From JBBRMQ01 sp038230775 (lineage in GTDB: Bacteria; Acidobacteriota; Thermoanaerobaculia; Gp7-AA8), in the NCBI GenBank assembly GCA_038230775.1, contig JBBRMQ010000183.1:1-8876 (forward strand): a stretch of 8,876 nt of DNA. Reading direction: 5' to 3'. Below the pieces are notes generated by a model that had not been told where the DNA came from, made no database searches, and worked only from the letters and a program-made list of their open reading frames with translations. Made by a program: the position numbers and the translations under genes. This document shows, piece after piece, positions 4,574 through 8,876 of the stretch. The stretch's first letter is position 1. Each line of letters opens with the position of its first letter.

Positions 4574-5618
4574 TCTGGACGTTTTCAAGCAGACCTGGAC
4601 TGAATTCGGCGGCGATAAGGCGCAGCGGCTCGCCGCGGCGCTCGCGTACTACACGATTTTCTCGATCGCGCCATTGCTCATCATCGCTGTGGCAATCGCC
4701 GGCCTGGTGTTCGGCCGCTCAGCGGCCCAGGCCCAGATTCTGGCGCAGCTTCGCGGACTGTTCGGCGAGGCCGGCGGCAAAGCGATCCAGGAGATGCTCA
4801 CCAGCGCCTCGAAACCGAAGAGCGGCACGATCGCGATCATCATCGGCGCCGTGACGCTGCTGTTCGGCGCGTCCGGCGTGTTCGGCCAGTTGAAAGACGC
4901 GATGAACACCATCTGGAACGTCGAGGAAAAGAAATCGGGCGGCATCGCCGCGATGATCCACGAGCGATTTCTCTCCTTCGCGATGGTGTTGGGCGTCGGG
5001 TTTCTTCTTCTCGTCTCGCTCGTCCTCGATGCAGCGATCGCGGCGGTGGGGAAGTTCGCCGGGCAGCGGCTTCCCGGTGGCGAGGGTGTCTGGCAGACCA
5101 TGCAGCTCGTCGTGTCGTTCGCGGTCATCGCGGTCTTGTTCGCGATGATCTTCAAGTTTCTGCCGGACGTGAAGATCGAATGGCACGACGTCTGGCTCGG
5201 CGCCGGATTCACCTCGCTTTTCTTCGTTCTCGGCAAGCTCGGACTCGGGCTGTGGCTGGGCAAGGCATCCGTCGGCTCGGCGTACGGAGCAGCCGGGTCG
5301 CTCGTCGTGCTGCTGCTTTGGATCTTCTGGTCGGCGAACATTCTTTTCTTCGGCGCCGAGTTCACGCAGGTGTACACACGAATGCACGGCAGCAAGAAGG
5401 GGGAGTCTGAGCAGACTTCCGGGCCGGCGGCCTCTCAGGCCGCCGATCGGCACGATAAGAGCCAGCCGCCTCAGTCTGAGAGCCCGCCGCCGAAGATCGG
5501 CTCCCGTCTCCCGATCGCAGCTGCGGGCGGCGCGATCGGTCTCGTCCTCGGCATCTTGATCGCCGCGGTCGGCTCAATCCTGATGATCGTCAAGTCGGTC
5601 AAGAAGCTCTTTGCGTAG
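4563..5618 (+). CDS. YihY/BrkB family inner-membrane protein with an additional C-terminal membrane segment
   Basis: This belongs to the YihY/virulence factor BrkB family, once misnamed ribonuclease BN. These are inner-membrane proteins, possibly transporters, whose substrate is not established. The 351 residues show the family opening RLAAALAYYTIFSIAPLL (22-39) and the late YGAAGSLVVLLLWIFWSANI stretch (241-260). Hydrophobic segments fall near 27-50, 89-110, 137-162, 179-200, 211-233 and 243-268, the usual six. A polar, low-complexity linker rich in S, P and Q (277-312) and a seventh hydrophobic segment (316-344) with a basic KSVKKLF tail extend it beyond the core. The ATG lies 9 nt after the previous stop, in the loop of a hairpin; an AGGAAA sequence lies further upstream. 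It overlaps the next gene by 8 nt. Confidence 0.92.
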   Translation: MKRYLDVFKQTWTEFGGDKAQRLAAALAYYTIFSIAPLLIIAVAIAGLVFGRSAAQAQILAQLRGLFGEAGGKAIQEMLTSASKPKSGTIAIIIGAVTLLFGASGVFGQLKDAMNTIWNVEEKKSGGIAAMIHERFLSFAMVLGVGFLLLVSLVLDAAIAAVGKFAGQRLPGGEGVWQTMQLVVSFAVIAVLFAMIFKFLPDVKIEWHDVWLGAGFTSLFFVLGKLGLGLWLGKASVGSAYGAAGSLVVLLLWIFWSANILFFGAEFTQVYTRMHGSKKGESEQTSGPAASQAADRHDKSQPPQSESPPPKIGSRLPIAAAGGAIGLVLGILIAAVGSILMIVKSVKKLFA

Positions 5619-6282
5619 AATCGCATCCCTGAAGAAGGTCCTCATCGCCGCCGCCGTGGTGGTCGCGCTCATCGTCGCGATCCGCCTGCTTCCGATTCGT
5701 GAGTGGCTGCACGTGTTTCATCTATACGTGCAGGGCCTCGGGCCGGCGGGCTACGTTCTGTACGCTGCGGTGTACGCGGTCTCGGTCGTTTTTCTGGTTC
5801 CCGCATCGCTGCTCACGCTCGGTGCCGGCGCGATTTTCGGCGTGGTGGCGGGCAGCATCGTCGTCACGATCGGCGCAACCCTCGGCGCGACGATCGCCTT
5901 CGTCCTCGCGAAGACCATCCTGCGCGATCGCGTCGAGGCATGGACGGCGAGCAAGCCGAAGCTCCGCGCCATCGACACCGCAATCCGGCACGAGGGCACG
6001 AAGCTCATGCTTCTCATGCGCGTTTCTGGATTTCCTCCGTTCACCTGGATCAACTATGTGCTCGGCCTAACAGGTGTGCGACTGCTGCCGTACGTGCTGA
6101 CCACCATGTTCGGGATCCTTCCGGGCGTGATCGCGTTCACCTACGCCGGTGCCGCCGGCGCGGCGGCCGTCCGAGGGGAGGGCAACCGCGTGACGCTGAT
6201 CGTGACCGCAGCGGGAGCCGTTCTCGTCAGCCTGTATGTGGCGCGCATCGCCACGCAGGCGATCCGGCGCGCCGGCGTCTGA
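5611..6282 (+). CDS. TVP38/TMEM64 (VTT domain) membrane protein
   Basis: This is a member of the TVP38/TMEM64 family (DedA-related VTT fold), polytopic inner-membrane proteins linked in some relatives to lipid scrambling or transport; no substrate can be given here. The 223 residues have an N-terminal anchor (10-27), VVFLVPASLLTLGAGAIFG (59-77), a glycine-rich IGATLGATIAFVLAK segment (87-101), the signature RVSGFPPFTWINYVLGLTG (137-155), and hydrophobic segments near 157-180 and 193-213. TTG at 5611 is the first possible start after an in-frame stop at 5584-5586. The next candidate, GTG at 5656, would cut into the first membrane helix, so TTG is preferred. It overlaps the YihY stop by 8 nt, so the two membrane proteins are probably translated together. 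Confidence 0.9.
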   Translation: MRRIASLKKVLIAAAVVVALIVAIRLLPIREWLHVFHLYVQGLGPAGYVLYAAVYAVSVVFLVPASLLTLGAGAIFGVVAGSIVVTIGATLGATIAFVLAKTILRDRVEAWTASKPKLRAIDTAIRHEGTKLMLLMRVSGFPPFTWINYVLGLTGVRLLPYVLTTMFGILPGVIAFTYAGAAGAAAVRGEGNRVTLIVTAAGAVLVSLYVARIATQAIRRAGV

Positions 6283-6303
6283 TAAGATTCCAACGGGTTT
6301 CCG

Positions 6304-6816
6304 GTGAAAAATCAGGGCTTCACGATTCTCGAGACGCTGATCGTCTGCGCGATTCTCGGCTTTCTGGCCGCGATCGCCATTCCCATGTACATGAACGCGC
6401 AGAATCGGGCAAAACAGGCGAAGACGATCTCCAACATGCGGACGATCGCCATGGCGTGGGAAGCGCGCGCGGCGGAGGTCAAGGCCTACAACGCCGGCGG
6501 GGCGTCCTTCGCAATGCCTGCGAACGTCGTCGACGAGACTGAGCTGACCACGATCCTGACGCCGACCTACATCAAGAGCATCCCGGGCACGGATGGCTGG
6601 GGATCCGCGCTCGACTTCGCCCTCGATTCGGTGATTGGCAGCGCGACACCAGCGTCTCTCTATTCGATCCGTTCCCCCGGCCGCGACGGTGTGTTCGAAG
6701 CGAAGAAAAAGAAGAACTACAGGATTCAGGTGACGACGAACTTCGATTGCGACATCGTCTACTCGAACGGCGCATTCATCGCCTATCCCCAGGGCAAACA
6801 GGACGGCGCGAAGTAA
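6304..6816 (+). CDS. Type IV pilin-like/GspG-like prepilin
   Basis: A 170-residue protein with a class III prepilin signal: short basic leader MKNQG, predicted cleavage between G5 and F6, glutamate at mature position 5 (E10) and a hydrophobic helix (about 11-28). It should be processed by a PilD-type peptidase and assembled into a pilus or pseudopilus. The C-terminal half has TDGWG (96-100) and YSIRSPGRDG (120-129), resembling the D-WG and S-G-DG pattern of GspG-type major pseudopilins that bind calcium. That points to a type II secretion-like or related fibre rather than a classical adhesive pilin. The start is GTG, 21 nt after the VTT gene, with no clear ribosome-binding site. No other pilus or secretion gene is visible. 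Only one cysteine (149) lies outside the helix, so there is no disulfide loop. Confidence 0.9.
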   Translation: MKNQGFTILETLIVCAILGFLAAIAIPMYMNAQNRAKQAKTISNMRTIAMAWEARAAEVKAYNAGGASFAMPANVVDETELTTILTPTYIKSIPGTDGWGSALDFALDSVIGSATPASLYSIRSPGRDGVFEAKKKKNYRIQVTTNFDCDIVYSNGAFIAYPQGKQDGAK

Positions 6817-6820
6817 CGCG

Positions 6821-7393
6821 CTACTCGATGATCGCCAGGAAAACGCCCGCCAGCATGGCGATGTAGATCAGGCCCAGCACGAGGATGGCGATGATCTTTC
6901 CCCGCGTCTTGAGCCGCCCCGCCGTACGGCTGTAAAACTTATTGAGCGGGTGCTGGCGCGGCAGGAAGCTGAACGACGGCGCCTGCCGGTACTTGATCTC
7001 CTCCCGCACCTGAACGAGCGCCGCGTCATTGCGGGTCTTCTTCAGCCCTTTTTCGAGGACTTCGACGGCCTTGCGGCGGTTCTTTCCCGCGATGTAGACC
7101 CGCACGAGGTTCGCCCAGTGCTTCCCCTCGTACGGCTGCAGCTCGAGCGCTTTCTGGCACATGTCCGCGCCGATCTTGTTCTTCTTCTCGGCTTTCGCCA
7201 CGCTGAGCCCGTAGGCCGACAAACCCTGCGGATATTTGTCCGGCGGCACCAGCCGATAGACGTTCGAAAGCAATTTGAGCGCGCCCTCGTAGTCGCCGCG
7301 CTCTGCAGCGGCAACGCCGACGGTCATCATCTGCGTCACTTCATTGTTTGAGGGGACGTCGCTCATCACCGGATGGTTCGTGGATGCCTCCAT
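6821..7393 (-). CDS. Tail-anchored tetratricopeptide-repeat protein
   Basis: The product (190 residues from the ATG at 7393) holds about three helical TPR-like units (roughly 20-53, 57-88 and 91-122, for example GDYEGALKLLSNVYRLVP and ALELQPYEGKHWANLVRVY). A basic linker with SFLPRQHPLNKFYSR (141-156) follows, then one C-terminal membrane helix (166-188) ending four nt from the convergent pilin gene. With no signal peptide, the TPR part should face the cytoplasm as a scaffold; partners are unknown. The frame opens further upstream but would then overlap the transaldolase gene and its ribosome-binding site, so I reject that start. ATG at 7366 (MSDVPSNN) is an equally possible start, and neither has a good ribosome-binding site. 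It is divergent from the transaldolase/isomerase gene. Confidence 0.85.
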   Translation of the reverse strand: MEASTNHPVMSDVPSNNEVTQMMTVGVAAAERGDYEGALKLLSNVYRLVPPDKYPQGLSAYGLSVAKAEKKNKIGADMCQKALELQPYEGKHWANLVRVYIAGKNRRKAVEVLEKGLKKTRNDAALVQVREEIKYRQAPSFSFLPRQHPLNKFYSRTAGRLKTRGKIIAILVLGLIYIAMLAGVFLAIIE

Positions 7394-7415
7394 AGTACCG
7401 GAGCGGATTACCGCG

Positions 7416-7427
7416 CGACATCTGTCG
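7416..7427. promoter_or_regulatory. Short palindrome in the TPR/transaldolase divergent spacer
   Basis: CGACATCTGTCG is a palindrome with 5-bp arms and a TC centre, in the middle of the 68-nt spacer between two divergent genes. It could be an operator. A weak TATGCT box follows it towards the transaldolase gene, without a good -35. Short palindromes arise by chance in GC-rich DNA, so support is weak. Confidence 0.25.
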
Positions 7428-7461
7428 AGCGATATGCTTCGCGTTTCACGGAGGAGTTCCC

Positions 7462-8876
7462 ATGAGCAACCCACTTGTCGAGCTTGCGAAAACCGGTCAG
7501 AGCATCTGGTACGACCAGATGGAGCGCCGTCTCATCACGACCGGCAAACTCAAGAAGATGATCGAAGAGGACGACCTGCGAGGCATGACCTCGAATCCGA
7601 CGATCTTCGAGAAAGCGATCGGCGGCAGCGAAGACTACGACGCGCAGCTCCGGCAACTCGCCGCGCAGAAAAAATCGCGCGAGGAAATCTTCGACGAGCT
7701 GGCGATCAAGGACATCGGTGACGCCGCCGACATTTTCCGGCCCGTGTACGACCGTACCAAGGGGACCGACGGCTTCATCAGCATCGAGGTGAACCCGCTC
7801 CTTGCCAGCGACACCAAAGGCACCATCGGCGAAGCGAAGAGATTGTTCGCCAGGCTGGCGCGCCCGAACATCATGGTCAAGATCCCCGGCACCGCCGAAG
7901 GCATCCCGGCGATCGAAGAGGCGATCTTCAGCGGCATCAACATCAACATCACGCTGCTCTTCTCGAACGATGTGTACGGCAAGGTGATCGAGGCCTACAT
8001 CCGCGGCCTCGAGCGCCGCGCCGAAAAGGGACTGCCCATCGATCACATCCGCTCGGTGGCCAGCTTCTTCGTCAGCCGCATCGATACGCAGGCCGACAAG
8101 CAGGTGGAAGCGAAGATCAAAGAGACCGGCGACAAAGATCTGGAGTCGATCCTCGGCAAGATCGCCATCGCCAACGCCAAGATGGCCTACCAGCAGTTCA
8201 AACAGGTTTTCAGCACGCCGCGATTCGAGAAGCTGCGGCAGAAGGGTGCCGCGGTCCAGCGGCCGCTGTGGGCATCGACGGGTACGAAGAACCCGAAGTA
8301 CAGCGACGTGCTCTACATGGAGACGCTGATCGCGCCCGACACGGTGAACACGGTCCCGCCGGCGACCTACGACGCGTTCAAAGATCACGGCAAGGTTCGC
8401 GTCACCATCGAGGAGAATCTCGACGAGGCGAAGAACGTCCTGCGCAAGTTCAAGGAGAAGGGCTTCAGCCTGGACAAGATCACCGAGCAGCTCACCATTG
8501 AAGCAGTGAAATCGTTCTCCGCTTCGTTCGAGTCGTTGATGACGACGATCGAAGCGCGTCGCGATGCCGCCATCCGCGGTCTCCTCGAGCGCCAGACCGC
8601 GCACCTCGGTCCCAACCAGGCCGCGGTCGATGCGGCGCTGCAGCGCGTTGACAAGGACAAGTTCGTGGAGCGCATCTGGGCGAAGGACGCGACGGTCTGG
8701 AAGAACGACGACGCGCACAAGAAGATCATCGCCAACGCCCTCGGCTGGCTCACGGTTCCCGAGCTGGTGCTGAAGAGTGTCGGCGAGCTGCGCGGCTTCG
8801 CCGAGTCGGTGAAAGCGCAGTTCGATGACGTCGTCGTTCTCGGCATGGGCGGCTCGAGCCTTTGCTCTGAAGTCAC
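7462..8876 (+). CDS. Bifunctional transaldolase/glucose-6-phosphate isomerase (N-terminal part, runs off the window)
   Basis: The 471 visible residues begin with a complete transaldolase domain (about 1-370). This enzyme moves a dihydroxyacetone unit between sugar phosphates in the non-oxidative pentose phosphate pathway. The visible landmarks are GMTSNPTIFEKAI (41-53), EVNPLLASDT (109-118), the Schiff-base lysine K140 in MVKIPGTAEG, GININITLLFS (158-168) and RPLWASTGTKNP (267-278). After a helical linker, DDVVVLGMGGSSLCSEV (455-471) matches the start of the sugar-isomerase (SIS) fold of glucose-6-phosphate isomerase, as in the known Tal-Pgi fusions that link glycolysis and the pentose phosphate pathway. 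The frame has no stop and leaves the window, so most of the isomerase half is unseen. The start is secure: GGAGGAG stands at 7450-7456, 5 nt before the ATG. Confidence 0.95.
   Translation, partial: MSNPLVELAKTGQSIWYDQMERRLITTGKLKKMIEEDDLRGMTSNPTIFEKAIGGSEDYDAQLRQLAAQKKSREEIFDELAIKDIGDAADIFRPVYDRTKGTDGFISIEVNPLLASDTKGTIGEAKRLFARLARPNIMVKIPGTAEGIPAIEEAIFSGININITLLFSNDVYGKVIEAYIRGLERRAEKGLPIDHIRSVASFFVSRIDTQADKQVEAKIKETGDKDLESILGKIAIANAKMAYQQFKQVFSTPRFEKLRQKGAAVQRPLWASTGTKNPKYSDVLYMETLIAPDTVNTVPPATYDAFKDHGKVRVTIEENLDEAKNVLRKFKEKGFSLDKITEQLTIEAVKSFSASFESLMTTIEARRDAAIRGLLERQTAHLGPNQAAVDAALQRVDKDKFVERIWAKDATVWKNDDAHKKIIANALGWLTVPELVLKSVGELRGFAESVKAQFDDVVVLGMGGSSLCSEV

Noticed and set aside
4649..5453. 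Two long minus-strand frames opposite the YihY gene
   Set aside because: Both are antisense to a well-supported membrane protein and show no domain or start signal.
7408..8718. Long minus-strand open frame (436 codons) opposite the transaldolase gene
   Set aside because: It is antisense to a clear transaldolase/isomerase frame and its sequence is rich in R, D, V and L as expected from complementing GC-rich codons. It matches no family I recognise. Also covers the spacer and the ribosome-binding site of the real gene.
1..8876. tRNA, rRNA or other known structured RNA gene
   Set aside because: I found no cloverleaf or rRNA-like sequence. Almost all the DNA is accounted for by protein genes and repeats.

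Overview
The window is GC-rich bacterial chromosome, tightly packed with housekeeping genes. I see no plasmid, phage or insertion-sequence genes and no CRISPR array. The gene set (ffh-rpsP-KH-rimM-trmD operon, ferredoxin/metallo-beta-lactamase fusion, YihY, TVP38, tail-anchored TPR protein, transaldolase/glucose-6-phosphate isomerase fusion) and the many short palindromic intergenic repeats suggest an environmental Gram-negative lineage. Acidobacteriota or a neighbouring phylum is my best guess, from gene content only.

Region 1 (1-3445, minus strand) is a translation and protein-export operon, read right to left: ffh (SRP GTPase), rpsP (ribosomal protein S16), a KhpA-type KH protein, rimM (16S maturation factor) and trmD (tRNA m1G37 methyltransferase). 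A further gene, perhaps rplS, may begin at the left edge.

Region 2 (3446-3692) is a divergent spacer almost filled by nested palindromic repeats.

Region 3 (3693-6816, plus strand) is a tight run of four genes: a [4Fe-4S] ferredoxin/metallo-beta-lactamase protein, a YihY/BrkB membrane protein with an extra C-terminal membrane segment, a TVP38/TMEM64 (VTT) membrane protein starting at TTG, and a lone GspG-like prepilin starting at GTG.

Region 4 (6821-8876) holds a minus-strand tail-anchored TPR protein, convergent with the pilin gene at a 4-nt gap, and a divergent transaldolase/glucose-6-phosphate isomerase fusion that runs off the right edge.

The genes themselves are mostly ordinary. The unusual signal is the short repeats. 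Three kinds occur within about 3.7 kb: (a) four-unit heptamer arrays lying in frame inside trmD and rimM; (b) GTCATYCYGAG-ended inverted repeats; (c) CCCCTCACCC...GGATGAGGGG palindromes, one of them nested inside a type (b) element. Two copies of type (c) show a compensatory base-pair change. There is also a perfect 9-bp hairpin joining the stop codon of one gene to the start codon of the next. I found no convincing new multi-gene system. The repeats are the part to follow up.
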